NCBI GenBank assembly: GCA_964557855.1
Contig: CAZLBP010000009.1
Coordinates: 51,510-115,509, forward strand
Reading direction: 5' to 3'
Length of the DNA: 64,000 nucleotides
Source: JAJRZL01 sp964557855
Lineage (GTDB): Bacteria > Zixibacteria > MSB-5A5 > GN15 > FEB-12
Shown: one piece after another, positions 35,439 through 44,622 of the stretch
Layout of the letters: each line of letters opens with the position of its first letter
Numbering within the stretch: the stretch's first letter is position 1
The notes under the pieces: generated by a model
The model's input: the letters and a program-made list of their open reading frames with translations, nothing else
Told to the model about the DNA's origin: nothing
Database searches by the model: none
Position numbers and translations under genes: made by a program

Positions 35439-35466
35439 ATAATACGTATAAATTACGTATTTTCAA
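35439..35466 (-). promoter_or_regulatory. Predicted sigma-70-type promoter of the candidate small RNA
   Basis: On the minus strand TTGAAA (35466-35461) and TATTAT (35444-35439) are separated by 16 bases in a very AT-rich patch. The opposite strand has TATAAT at 35438-35443, which could serve the rightward gene at 35602, though no good -35 box accompanies it. Confidence 0.45.
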
Positions 35467-35601
35467 CGCTATGATCGACTAATAGGTTCCAGCCTTTCTG
35501 TAATCGTCAGTTAATTAATCAAATTACCTTTACAATAGCTGTTATGCTTGTTTCTTTGTATCAGGTGCCTGTCGGCCGGCATGGGTTCTTGAGAGTCTAA
35601 G

Positions 35602-37606
35602 ATGAAGCGAACCGGTTTACCTGTCAAAATATCAATTCTCGTTACCCTGCTTTTGTTGGGACTATGCTCGGTATTGTCTCTGGACTCCATGTGGGGTTTC
35701 AACCATCCGGCGTTTCTCGGACATCTCTGGTGGGGCGTATTTGGAGCAGTATTCATGGCGGTAGCCCTATTTTTCGTCATGGGAAGACGAGAACAGGCTG
35801 CAACATCCGCTATTGAGCGGATAGACCGCTGGCTCTTAAGTCGGGCCCGGCAACGGCTGGCGGGGACAGTTGTGATAACGGTGCTGTTCTTTTTTGTTCG
35901 CTCCGATATCCACCTGCTGGGTGACGGTTACACGTGGCTGGCTACTTTCGGGCAGGGTCAGTCCTACACGCCGAAATGGACAGAACTCGTTTCGATCGAA
36001 CTGATCCGACTTATTCAGAGGCTGTTGGGCGGCTATACCCGTGAACATGCTCTTCCGGCATTTCAGGCAGTCGCCATACTGTCAGGAGGGGTTTTCGTTT
36101 ACAATGTGCTTTCCATTGTCAGGCAAATGGCGATGTCCGCTACAGTCCGGGTACTGGCCGTGGCTACTCTCCTTCTGTCGGGCTACGCGGTGTTGTTCAT
36201 GGGTTATGTCGAGTTCTATTCCGCCCCGTTGGCCGCGGCCGCGGTGTTCGTCAATATGTCCCTGCGGACCATGTCCGACAGAAGATACTTCCGGCCGGCG
36301 CTCGTTTCCTTCGTGGCGGCAGTGCTCCTGCACGTCATGTCCAGTTTCTATGTCCTGGGGCTGATCTACGTGGCGTTCTTGCCTGTTCCGGGCAATTTCA
36401 AGCGTTCGACCCGGTATCATCTGCTTGGGGGGGGCGGTACTGGGGATTGCAGCGTATGCGATTTTGCAGCATAACAACATCGCTTTCCGGATTCTCACGT
36501 TGCCGCTGTTCGAAGGACGCCCGCCGGCGCCGGACTATGCCGTATTTAGCCTGATACATGTGAGGGACATCCTCAATGAACTGTTTCTCGTGTTTCCCGG
36601 GTGTCTTGTACTCTTGAGTCTCGTTCTAATGAAGAAGGACAGGAAGAGGACTTCGCGCGACCGCACTGTTTTCCTGTCCTGGCTCGCTCTGGGCACGCTG
36701 ATGTTCTTCCTGCTATACGGGGCCGCGATCACGATGGCTCGTGACTGGGATATCATGGCGTTGTCCCTCTTTGCCCCGGCCCTGCTGGTTCTGGGGCAGG
36801 TGGACCGACGTTCCGAAGGGCTGAAACCTGCCACCGTCATCGCGTACTGCCTGACAGTACTTCTTGGCGCCGGCTCATTTGCGGCCGTGGCGACCCAACG
36901 TGCGCCTGCGGAAAAGAGGTACTATACCCTTCTCAATGATCGACACCGCAGCGGCTGGGCGATTCTGGCGGATTACTATGAGGATCGCGGGGAAGCAGAG
37001 AAATCCAAACAGATTATCGATGAGATGAATACCCTATTTCCGGAGTATGTGGCGTTGGATGCGGCCTATAAGTATCTCCATGCTAACGACATAAGCTCAG
37101 CCCGGACTCTCGCGCAGCGGATTCTTGCGGAAAACCCGTACGATCCGAACTTCCTGCGGTTGGCAGGCAACGTCCACATGCGGAGCGGCAGCCTTCGGGG
37201 GGCGGAGGAGTACCTGCTTTTGGCCCGTGAAATCGATCCGTACCGATGGGACGTATTGAACGACCTGGGGCAGCTATATATGTACCGTCAACAATACGAC
37301 CGGGCGATTGAGTACTTGCAAGACGCCTACGAGATATCCTCGTCCACAAACTACATCACCGAAAACCTGGCCTGGGCGTACGTGCAGCAAGGCCGGTACG
37401 GGGAGGCATCGACTCTGGCTGACTCCCTGTTTGCGGCCAACAGCAACTCTGCGGGAGGCCACCGTATTAAAATGCTGGTGGCGGTCAAGACGGGGGACAG
37501 GGAAAAGGCCGAACATCACTACGAACAGTTTCTGATTCATGGGCAACAGCGGCCCGACTACGCAACCGTGAAAGAGAGATTCTCTAAATTAGCTGACGGC
37601 GACTGA
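35602..37606 (+). CDS. Polytopic membrane protein with TPR tail, split by a G8 frameshift
   Basis: Two overlapping frames (35602-36474 and 36425-37606) read as one protein if one G is removed from the run of eight at 36427-36434. The joined product would be about 667 residues. The first part has roughly nine transmembrane helices including LVTLLLLGLCSVLSL, TVVITVLFFFVRSD and VATLLLSGYAVLFMGYVEFYS. The second continues with further helices and then four or five TPRs from about residue 455. This resembles O-mannosyltransferase/glycosyltransferase-C-like membrane enzymes with TPR tails, but no catalytic motif is certain. The split is either a sequencing error in a homopolymer, a decayed gene or phase variation. 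It stands alone upstream of the PEP-CTERM gene. Confidence 0.75.
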
Positions 37607-37721
37607 GTGGGCATGACCGGTCGGGATTCCGGAAGACCGACATCTCAAACCGGTCCCGATCAAGTGGGGAGGCGGCCGTTCAGGCGAAAACAAGTCGTCA
37701 GAATAGGAACCGGAAGATACA

Positions 37722-37841
37722 CTTTGTCGCAATCATTTGCCTGATCGACAAAGACCTATAAGTCATCGCATAGTTATTTATCTATATACCATAGGGATGA
37801 TTGTCGGCCAATATGACCGGTGGAACGGCATTGGTTTTGCT
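37722..37841 (+). promoter_or_regulatory. Sigma-54 promoter and possible activator site of PEP-CTERM gene 2
   Basis: GGCA at 37827-37830 and TTGC at 37837-37840 have the exact -24/-12 spacing. Transcription would start near 37852, about 40 bases before the ATG. An inverted repeat CTTTGTCG (37722-37729) with CGACAAAG (37746-37753) lies about 75 bases upstream, where an enhancer-binding activator could sit. Pairing of the same promoter type with both PEP-CTERM genes fits the known sigma-54 control of some PEP-CTERM regulons. Confidence 0.6.
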
Positions 37842-37893
37842 TAGAATTTGTCCAGAAGTATATGAGTTCATCGGTTTTTCCTGGGAGCTAGAA

Positions 37894-38658
37894 ATGAAAA
37901 AAACAGTATTGACAGCATTGGCAGTTCTTCTTTTAGCCACGCAAGGCTTCGGTTTCAATTTCAACCTGTATGACTTTGGACCGGATCCGTTCGACCACAA
38001 CAACAACTGGTCGCCGATCAACTACCCACATGGGATAGGCTACCAGCCTTCTCCCGGTGTTATCGGTGAAGGGGGCGAACGGTTCGATATCGAAGCTCTC
38101 AAGGTGGCATTCGAGGGCGACTTCGTGTATGTGGCGATGGCCAACTCCTTCGGTTACACCGCCGTATCCTCCGGTTGGAACCAGAGCTATCGTTTGGGCG
38201 ATCTGTTTATCGGCCGCGACGGCAACCCGTATGAATACGCGATTGATCTCGTTGACGGCGGCTCCAACGGACTCTACAACGTCTCGAGCTGGAACGGCAT
38301 CCAGGACATACCCGGGTCATACTACGGTACCGATATAGAGCCTCTGGCTGGAGCGCATGAAATGGCCGAGGGGGAGTATGTCGGGGCGGTGACAACGATG
38401 GTCACCTACTGGGACGACCTGGAGACGAACTTCCTGACTCCCGGCAATGGTGACACGTGGGTCTGGGAGTTCTGTTTCGAAAGGTCCTTGCTGGGTGATT
38501 TCGAATCGCTCGATTTCCATATCACGCTGGGTTGCGGGAACGACCTGGCCGAGGAGACCTACGCTACGGTGCCCAATATCCCGGAACCGGCCACCGGCCT
38601 GTTGCTCGGTCTGGGGCTGCTTGGCGCCGGGGTTTACCGCCGCTTGAATCGTAAGTAA
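37894..38658 (+). CDS. PEP-CTERM surface protein
   Basis: I start at MKKTVLTALAVLLLATQGFG (37894), a good signal peptide with GGGAGC 9 bases upstream; a longer in-frame start at 37801 would begin inside the promoter. The 254-residue protein has a beta-rich body (FNLYDFGPDPFDHNNNW and IEALKVAFEGDFVYVAMANSFG). It ends NIPEPATGLLLGLGLLGAG followed by VYRRLNRK, a complete PEP-CTERM signal (motif, helix, basic tail). Exosortase should process it and place it at the cell surface. The exosortase gene itself is not in this window. Parts of the body resemble domains of choice-of-anchor type, but no catalytic motif is visible. A terminator follows. Confidence 0.88.
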   Translation: MKKTVLTALAVLLLATQGFGFNFNLYDFGPDPFDHNNNWSPINYPHGIGYQPSPGVIGEGGERFDIEALKVAFEGDFVYVAMANSFGYTAVSSGWNQSYRLGDLFIGRDGNPYEYAIDLVDGGSNGLYNVSSWNGIQDIPGSYYGTDIEPLAGAHEMAEGEYVGAVTTMVTYWDDLETNFLTPGNGDTWVWEFCFERSLLGDFESLDFHITLGCGNDLAEETYATVPNIPEPATGLLLGLGLLGAGVYRRLNRK

Positions 38659-38690
38659 AAGTAGTCAGCAACGACTATATTTGATACTGA

Positions 38691-38715
38691 GGCCGCCCGT
38701 CCGGGCGGCCTTTTT
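38691..38715 (+). terminator. Rho-independent terminator of PEP-CTERM gene 2
   Basis: GGCCGCCCG (38691-38699) pairs with CGGGCGGCC (38702-38710) across 2 bases, then five Ts. It lies 32 bases after the stop codon. Confidence 0.93.
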
Positions 38716-38751
38716 GTTTGGGGCAGCCCGGGCAGATGGGTAGCAGTCGTA

Positions 38752-38995
38752 GGTCGAAACCCCTGTGGTTCCGACAGACCCTCGCTCCCAAGTAGGACTT
38801 GGGAACGTCCAGTGTCGGTTCACAATCCCGCTGACGCGGGCTCAAGACCTGACACAACAAACCAAGAGGTTTTTCAACAGGCCAATTCGCAGGGGTGACA
38901 AGTTTAAAATCAGGGGTGACAAGTTTGAAGTCAGGTGTGACAGGCGCAAGCGGTGCGCCACCCAACCACCCCAAACGAGTTTGACGTGGCCACCC
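38752..38995. repeat. Repeat mosaic incl. reversed left half of the MITE-like element
   Basis: A decayed family A copy lies at about 38752-38776. A family G palindrome CTCCCAAGTAGGACTTGGGA lies near 38783. At 38812-38881 the left half of the MITE-like element is inverted: GTGTCGGTTCACAATCCCGC, then GCGGGCTCAAGACCTGACAC and the terminal TTTTTCAACAGG. A palindromic GCGCAAGCGGTGCGCC (38943-38958) and a family E copy CCCCAAACGAGTTTGACGTG (38969-38995) follow. The 487-base gap before the lipoprotein gene holds nothing else recognisable apart from a promoter-like AT stretch. Confidence 0.75.
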
Positions 38996-39145
38996 GGCAA
39001 CGAAGAGGTAACCAAAGGGGCTCGCGTTGCCTCACAATAAATGGCAACCGAAGGGTCTGAGTCGTTGCCGGGAACATAGATATTTTTTTCTTGTACACCC
39101 TCACGGTATGGGTATATTCGACTGATAAACCTGTAAAGAGGAATT

Positions 39146-40657
39146 GTGGCGTATATGACACCTAAGAAGCTGATACATAAGCTCTTGCATCTGACCGTGA
39201 TCGCCGGTCTGGTCGCAATGGGTTCCGGCTGTTCGGACAACGAGGCGGTTAAATTACGTTATGAGGCCGAGAAGAAACTGCATAGAGCGGAACGGCTTCT
39301 GGAAAAGGCGAATATCAAGCCGGAACTGGTGAGTCCGTCGCAAATGGTCGAGGTGAAAGAGCAGTACCGGGAGGCGGCCGACTACAGTATCGACGCTCTG
39401 TCAGCGCTCAGCAAGGCGGCCCATCCCGTAGAGTACCTTGAGGTGCAAATGATAGCGTCTCGAGCGACGACGCGATTGGCGCAGATGTTGTATGCCGATC
39501 GGAAGTTCGGCGAGGCGATTGCGGCTATGACCCGTCTCCTTGAAACGCCCGATCTGGCCGATGAACACATCCTGACGACCCGGATCAACCTCGGCAAGGC
39601 GCTCCAGGCTTCCGGCAATTGGGATTCGGCCCTGGCAGTCCATAATGAGACATTGGAACGGTTTTATCCGCCGGTCGACGAGAAGGGTGAGGTGCAGCTG
39701 GCGTTGTTTAATCTGCCCCTGCGTATACTCACGGTCGTCAATATGACCGGAGACTCGGCGGCTCTCGACAGAGAGTTCGACCGAGTAGTCGACTACTACT
39801 CCGGATTGATCGAGTCCTACCCCGGAGAGAAAGTAGCCATGGCGTCTCATGGCAATCTGGCTCGGCTGTATGAGGAAACCGGGGCGTGGGAAAAGGAAAT
39901 CGCCGAGCTGTCTCAGATGCTGGATACGACCTCGAATTCGTACCTGCCGATAAAGGCGAAGATAGCCGATATCTACGGGATTAATCTGGGAAATCATAAG
40001 AGGGCTCTGAACATCTACGAAGAAGTACTGGACGAGATTGAAGGGGCGGATACGGTGCTTATACCGGAGGTACGATTCAAAATCGCCCGGGCCAGGATGT
40101 CGCAGGGCAAGTACGCCGAGGCGCGGCAGATGCTGGTGGATATCAAAGAGAACTATCCCCGCTATTTTGCCACGAACCCGATGGCCCAGTTTGCCATGTG
40201 CCGGTCATTTGAACTGGAGGGCAACTGGAACCGGGCGGAGGTTGAGTACAATCTGCTAATCGAGAACTATCGCGGCTCGGACGAGGCGATGAAGGCGTTC
40301 CTGTATATAGCGGAGCACCTGGAAGAAACGGGTCGGACGGCCGAGGCGGAGAAGTGGTATCGAGACGCCGAAGAGTACTACAAAGAGTTGGCGGCTCTCG
40401 GCTCGGGAACGGTAATCGAAGCCAAGGCACTGGCATATCAGGCGGATATACACCGCAAACAGAAAAACTGGCCGCGGGCGGCGGAACTGCTAACGGAGAT
40501 CTTCGAGCGGTATCCGGAAACGGAACCGGGTAGAAGATCTTTGCTGAGAGCATCGGCGATATACCGGGAGCACCTGGATGACCCGGTGACGGCTGATTCG
40601 CTGATCGATGTATTCAAAGCATCGGTAGCGGAGTTGATCGACGTCAAAGAATCCTAG
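39146..40657 (+). CDS. TPR-rich lipoprotein, GTG start
   Basis: The gene starts with GTG at 39146 behind AGAGGAA. The 503-residue product has a lipoprotein signal ending in VAMGSGC, with the lipidated Cys at 29. A helical region (about 38-80) precedes eight or more tetratricopeptide repeats covering about 80-495 (for instance ATTRLAQMLYADRKFGEAIA and EVEYNLLIENYRGSDEAMKA). Such lipoproteins act as periplasmic scaffolds, for example in outer membrane assembly or polysaccharide export. No function can be assigned beyond that. The next gene begins 69 bases downstream and could be co-transcribed. Confidence 0.85.
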   Translation: MAYMTPKKLIHKLLHLTVIAGLVAMGSGCSDNEAVKLRYEAEKKLHRAERLLEKANIKPELVSPSQMVEVKEQYREAADYSIDALSALSKAAHPVEYLEVQMIASRATTRLAQMLYADRKFGEAIAAMTRLLETPDLADEHILTTRINLGKALQASGNWDSALAVHNETLERFYPPVDEKGEVQLALFNLPLRILTVVNMTGDSAALDREFDRVVDYYSGLIESYPGEKVAMASHGNLARLYEETGAWEKEIAELSQMLDTTSNSYLPIKAKIADIYGINLGNHKRALNIYEEVLDEIEGADTVLIPEVRFKIARARMSQGKYAEARQMLVDIKENYPRYFATNPMAQFAMCRSFELEGNWNRAEVEYNLLIENYRGSDEAMKAFLYIAEHLEETGRTAEAEKWYRDAEEYYKELAALGSGTVIEAKALAYQADIHRKQKNWPRAAELLTEIFERYPETEPGRRSLLRASAIYREHLDDPVTADSLIDVFKASVAELIDVKES

Positions 40658-40726
40658 AACCATTGCCGATATCAAATGTAAAACACTAGAATAGAAACGT
40701 TTACAAGAAATACGCCTGGAGGGAAC

Positions 40727-41302
40727 ATGAAACTCGTTAAGACAGGATTACTTTTCACAGCAACCTTGTTGATCCTCTCAGCCGCCGGCTGGACGCAGAC
40801 AGATCATTTTGGCGTGCCGGACACGATGTATGCCGAGATCACGAAGATCAACGACCAGAACTGGTCGGTGACCGTTACTTACGTGAACGATGAGGACATC
40901 GTGGGACTGTCGGTGCCGCTGAAAATGAACGCCGGCGCGACCAAGATCGTGGCCGATTCGGCGCTCTACACGGGCGGCCGCGTCGAGCATTTCGCCTACA
41001 AGGGGTTCCGTCCGGATACGGCCATTCAATGCGTCATGCTGGGTATGATGGCCAATCTCGGTCCGACGGACAACGTGCTGGCGCCGGGTCGGGGGCGTCT
41101 GGTGACGATATTCATATCCTCGCTGGAAGATGACAAGCCGATCGAGAAGCTGACCGTGGACACGACGACTTTGTCACCGAACAATTCGTTGATGACGGTC
41201 GTGGATCGGAAGGAGCTGGAAGCGCTCGGCGATACGATACCGCCGCACCTGGACAAGCGGATCGAGGTTTATCCGGTGTTCGTGTCGCGGTACTCGGAGT
41301 AG
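40727..41302 (+). CDS. Secreted cohesin-like protein
   Basis: The 191-residue protein has a signal peptide (MKLVKTGLLFTATLLILSAA) and a GGAGGGA site. The rest is one beta-rich domain: WSVTVTYVNDEDIVGLSVPLK, then ALYTGGRV, LAPGRGRLVTIFISSLEDD and KLTVDTTTL. The N-x-x-x-V-x-G-x-x-x-P-L pattern followed by G-x-G-x-L-x-x-I resembles a cohesin fold, where one face of a beta-sandwich grips a dockerin. Since four or more neighbours carry dockerin tails, it could be a dockerin partner; this is inference from fold pattern and context. Confidence 0.55.
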   Translation: MKLVKTGLLFTATLLILSAAGWTQTDHFGVPDTMYAEITKINDQNWSVTVTYVNDEDIVGLSVPLKMNAGATKIVADSALYTGGRVEHFAYKGFRPDTAIQCVMLGMMANLGPTDNVLAPGRGRLVTIFISSLEDDKPIEKLTVDTTTLSPNNSLMTVVDRKELEALGDTIPPHLDKRIEVYPVFVSRYSE

Positions 41303-41315
41303 GGGACGAAACACT

Positions 41316-41475
41316 GCGGCAGATGTGGATATCTGCCGATGACGCAATAACAGGCGAGACAGGGATTGCCGTCAGGTCGCACTTGCCTTCGGCGAGCAGG
41401 ACCTGACGGAACAACAGAGCGGCAGAGGTGGGCACAGTCTCAGAATGATGTCGAAACCCGAAGCGGGGTTTTGAC
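41316..41475 (+). repeat. Repeat mosaic: D, unlisted inverted block, A
   Basis: Family D GCGGCAGATGTGGATATCTG at 41316-41338. A palindrome GTCAGGTCGCACTTGCC with matching GAGCAGGACCTGAC at about 41371-41407. Family A (with two mismatches, GGGTTTTGAC) at 41450-41475. They fill the gap before the nuclease gene. Confidence 0.8.
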
Positions 41476-41551
41476 CTACAGGTGCAATAGCAAACGCAGT
41501 TCGAGGGGTGCGGCACCCACAACACAGCACCAGCATCGTAAAGATCCTGAC

Positions 41552-42781
41552 TTACTCCTCTTTCTCGGTGTCGGTCAGGGTGGGGCGGACGGTGATGGAT
41601 TCGCGGTCGCGGACGAAGGGTTGCAGCAGGGCCAGTTTGTCCTGGTCCAGGCGTTGTTTGGCGTAGACCTCTTTCATAAGCGAGTGGCCATCGAGCTTGA
41701 AGTATTCGTCGAGACCCAGGCGGCGGGCGACGGCGGCGAGATCGGCAAAATCCCGCTCGTTCTCCGTCTTGGTCACGAACTTCTCCTCCCGTTTGCGGCG
41801 CACCAAGACATGGCCGGATCTGGCCCGGAGCTTGTTGATCTGCAACTCTTCGCAAAGGGACGCCAGGTCTTCTTTGAGGACATCCATTTCCGCTTTCAGC
41901 ATTCTCGACTGACGGTATTTCTCGAGGTATTCGCCGGCTTTCTCGTAAGCGATTTGAGGTAACGGCCTGGTTCTTTCGGCCTCTCCCCCGCTCTCATCGA
42001 GCATCACCTGGTGACGTTTGGCCGGGCAGAGATGGAAGTACTCGCAGTAGTTGCAGAGCGCGCTCTCCTGCGTCGGGAATTCGTCCGTACGGGCGGCGTG
42101 GAGAATGGCTGTTACGGCCTGACGCAGGTCCTCGGCGACCTGCTCCAGGTCCGCCGGGGTCATCGTATGGCGGACAACCTCATCCATGCGGAGAAAGTAC
42201 TGGGCCAGGATGACGTTGTCGAACATGGGGTAACTTTCGCGGACGCCCAGTTGGTACAGGCCCATCTGGTAGTAGAAGGCGTCATCCCGCGGCCGGACCA
42301 GGCGCTGACCGGTCTTGTAGTCGGCTATTTCGACCTGGTTGTCGTCGTTCTTCCAGAGCTTGTCGATGATGGCGCGCATTTTGAACGGTGTGCCCGGCAG
42401 CGTGAAGGTAAGGTTGACCTCGGTGCCGAGCAAAGTACCCTGGTTGAAGGGCCGGTAGGCCCGGTAGTGTTTGGCGAGCATCTCCCGACCCACCCGCTGG
42501 TAGTCATCGACGCCGAGATAATCGGACACGACCGCCAGATGATCCGCTTCGAGTTTGCCCCATTCGGTTTCGTAGTCGGCCAGGGCTTCCTCGAGCGGCA
42601 TGAGCACGCCGTTGGCGCCGCGTTCGTAGAGCCGGCGCAGGACGCGGTGGACGACATTACCCAGGTACGCGTCGGCGGTGACGCGTCGCGGCACGGTCAC
42701 TTTGTCGACGTACCGGAACTTGAATTTCCGGGGACAATTGCGAAAGGTATCCAGCGAACTGTAACTGTACGTGTTTAACAT
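41552..42781 (-). CDS. RecB-family PD-(D/E)XK nuclease with iron-sulfur cluster
   Basis: I start at MLNTYSYSSLDTFRNCP (42781); an extension of 43 codons overlaps the glycosyltransferase gene. The 409-residue protein is an AddB/RecB-type nuclease. The N-terminal Cys of SLDTFRNCPRKFKFRY and the C-terminal triplet CNYCEYFHLC form the four-cysteine iron-sulfur staple. Between them the catalytic core holds GNVVHRVL (His), RAIIDKLWKN (Asp) and VEIADYKTGQ (D-x-K), then YYQMGLYQLG. A C-terminal region of about 120 residues (DVLKEDLASL onward) is helical and unassigned. It is likely to process DNA ends in recombination or repair, but no helicase gene is adjacent. Confidence 0.88.
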   Translation of the reverse strand: MLNTYSYSSLDTFRNCPRKFKFRYVDKVTVPRRVTADAYLGNVVHRVLRRLYERGANGVLMPLEEALADYETEWGKLEADHLAVVSDYLGVDDYQRVGREMLAKHYRAYRPFNQGTLLGTEVNLTFTLPGTPFKMRAIIDKLWKNDDNQVEIADYKTGQRLVRPRDDAFYYQMGLYQLGVRESYPMFDNVILAQYFLRMDEVVRHTMTPADLEQVAEDLRQAVTAILHAARTDEFPTQESALCNYCEYFHLCPAKRHQVMLDESGGEAERTRPLPQIAYEKAGEYLEKYRQSRMLKAEMDVLKEDLASLCEELQINKLRARSGHVLVRRKREEKFVTKTENERDFADLAAVARRLGLDEYFKLDGHSLMKEVYAKQRLDQDKLALLQPFVRDRESITVRPTLTDTEKEE

Positions 42782-42806
42782 GGTTTTCCGGTGCCCCTTT
42801 ATATGG

Positions 42807-43838
42807 TTACTTTGGTTTATATTGACGTGGTTTGCTGAAGAAATCCAGGATGCCGGAGAGGAAACCGACGCCGAGGCCGAAGTGAATCGTGGGGAAAATG
42901 AGCGGGCCATAGAGAAGGCAGCCGAGGTGTTTCTGCTTAACCGCCAGGCTCAGCGAGAAGAGGATGACGACCAGAAGATAGAAAGCGACCACGATTTTGA
43001 AAAGGTTGAAGATCGGCGTATAAAGAAACGACAAGAGCAGCAGGAGGCCGAAGCCGAGCACCCCGGCGGCGGCGAGCCATTGCATAATGGAAATATCCTT
43101 ATGTTTGAAGGCAAAGCGGAAGCGGCCGAGACCGTAGCGTTTCATCTGTCGCCAGAGGCCGCGGATAGTCGAGCGGGGGTAGTAGAAGATTTTCAGTTTG
43201 GGCGAAAGATATGACTTGAGACGGGCGTTGAAGACGCGGCGGTTGAAATCGACGTCCTCGCAGGCATCGAATTGTTCATCGAAATAGCCTATTTTCTCGA
43301 ACGTCTCACGCGTCCACATGCCGCCGGAAGACGTCGGGTCTACCTCGCTTTCGAAATCGGAGTAGATTTCGGAGCCGGGTTTGTGGCCGAGCAGTGAGCC
43401 GCGGCAGAGGGCCACCGTCAATTCGAATTCGTTGAGATCGGGCGGGGTAAGCGGCTGCGGACGGCAGAGACAGGCGGCGCCCGTTGACTCAAAGGTCTTG
43501 ACGATGTCGGTCAGAAGGGATTTGGACGGAATATACACATGGCCATCGATGACGACGATATAGGTCGCAGAGCTGTTTTTGACTCCGGCGTTGCGGCCCG
43601 AGGAGGGCTTCTTAATGGGGTTGTCGAGCAGCTTGAGGGAGCCGAAGCGGTTCTTGTAGGAGGAGACGATCTCGCGGGTGCGGTCGGACGAGCCGCCATC
43701 GGCGACGACGATTTCGAGCCGGTCCATGGGGAAGTCCTGCTGATATATCTGTTCGAGGGTCTGGCCGATGTATTTCTCCTCGTTGAAAACGGGCATGACT
43801 ATGGCCAGATCGTATTTGGGTTGGCTCTGAAACAACAT
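42807..43838 (-). CDS. Family 2 glycosyltransferase, ExoA-like
   Basis: The 343-residue protein begins with a GT-A fold: VMPVFNEEKYIGQTLEQIYQ, then VVADGGSSDRTREIV, SSGRNAGVKNS, the divalent-metal motif DGHVYI, and the acceptor-site ED in DACEDVDFNRR. Three transmembrane helices end the protein (about 245-325). ExoA in succinoglycan assembly and related transferases have this arrangement and add sugars to lipid carriers at the inner membrane. The start has no ribosome-binding site that I can see. It is 25 bases upstream of the nuclease gene and probably shares its transcript. Confidence 0.9.
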   Translation of the reverse strand: MLFQSQPKYDLAIVMPVFNEEKYIGQTLEQIYQQDFPMDRLEIVVADGGSSDRTREIVSSYKNRFGSLKLLDNPIKKPSSGRNAGVKNSSATYIVVIDGHVYIPSKSLLTDIVKTFESTGAACLCRPQPLTPPDLNEFELTVALCRGSLLGHKPGSEIYSDFESEVDPTSSGGMWTRETFEKIGYFDEQFDACEDVDFNRRVFNARLKSYLSPKLKIFYYPRSTIRGLWRQMKRYGLGRFRFAFKHKDISIMQWLAAAGVLGFGLLLLLSFLYTPIFNLFKIVVAFYLLVVILFSLSLAVKQKHLGCLLYGPLIFPTIHFGLGVGFLSGILDFFSKPRQYKPK

Positions 43839-44622
43839 AGTTCGAATGTACGGATTTGGGGTGTGAATTCAAGTAAAGATGTGAGCGACTGTCTCATAAG
43901 TGGCAAATCAACATTCATACTTGCCGACGGCCCTTCCCTCACTTAGTGTGCGGCCTTGCGCCGCACCTTCTGACCGAGTCGGCGGGGATGAGTCCCGCCG
44001 CGACGCCAGTCAGAAATCGTCGTAAACCGACCTTCCGGGACAGTCCGTGGAATACTGCCGCCTATATTTGAGTGGGGATTCGCGGGACCAGAGGCATAGG
44101 AGCAGGCTTGCCGGCTCCTATTCTCTGACCTTTGCTTTTTCGTGCTGTCTCACGAACAATCCTTTCAACATCTGCGCCGGATACGTGCTACACCGCCCGT
44201 CCGGAGAAATCGATTACGGCGCCGCAGTTATAACTTACTAATAATCAATAACTTAAGTGATTCAATCTATCTCCGGCCCGTTTCGGCACGCCGGTTGATT
44301 ACTTAAGCAGGTCCAAACAGCATCATGTTGCATCACAAAGACCGTCCGGCGCTGACATCAGCGCCGGACAAGGTCACTCGGTAAGAGGAGGCTCGACCAG
44401 AGAGAGCCACGTGGATTGGTCGAGTTCGCAAGCTGTCGGGTCCGGTGCAATAACGGCAGAGAGGGGATCAATGCAGTCCCGGACCCGACGGCTTCAATAT
44501 GGGGCTTGTTCGACGAGCCCAATGGCGCGGATTTTCAGTTCGTTCTTGACCCCGGGCGCACTTTTCAGCTACTATTCCGGCAACAGTGAACATCAATCGA
44601 GACGGAAACGTACAGGTGTCAA
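43839..44622 (+). ncRNA. Gene-free stretch with two strong hairpins (44344-44494)
   Basis: About 780 bases without a gene precede the YCII-SRPBCC gene. A GC-rich palindrome lies near 43979-44000. Hairpin 1 is GTCCGGCGCTG (44344-44354) with CAGCGCCGGAC (44359-44369), 11 perfect pairs and a 4-base loop. Hairpin 2 pairs 44430-44445 with 44479-44494 over 16 positions (one G-T), enclosing a 33-base loop. They could belong to a structured leader of the downstream gene or to another repeat family. The RNA call is speculative. Confidence 0.3.
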
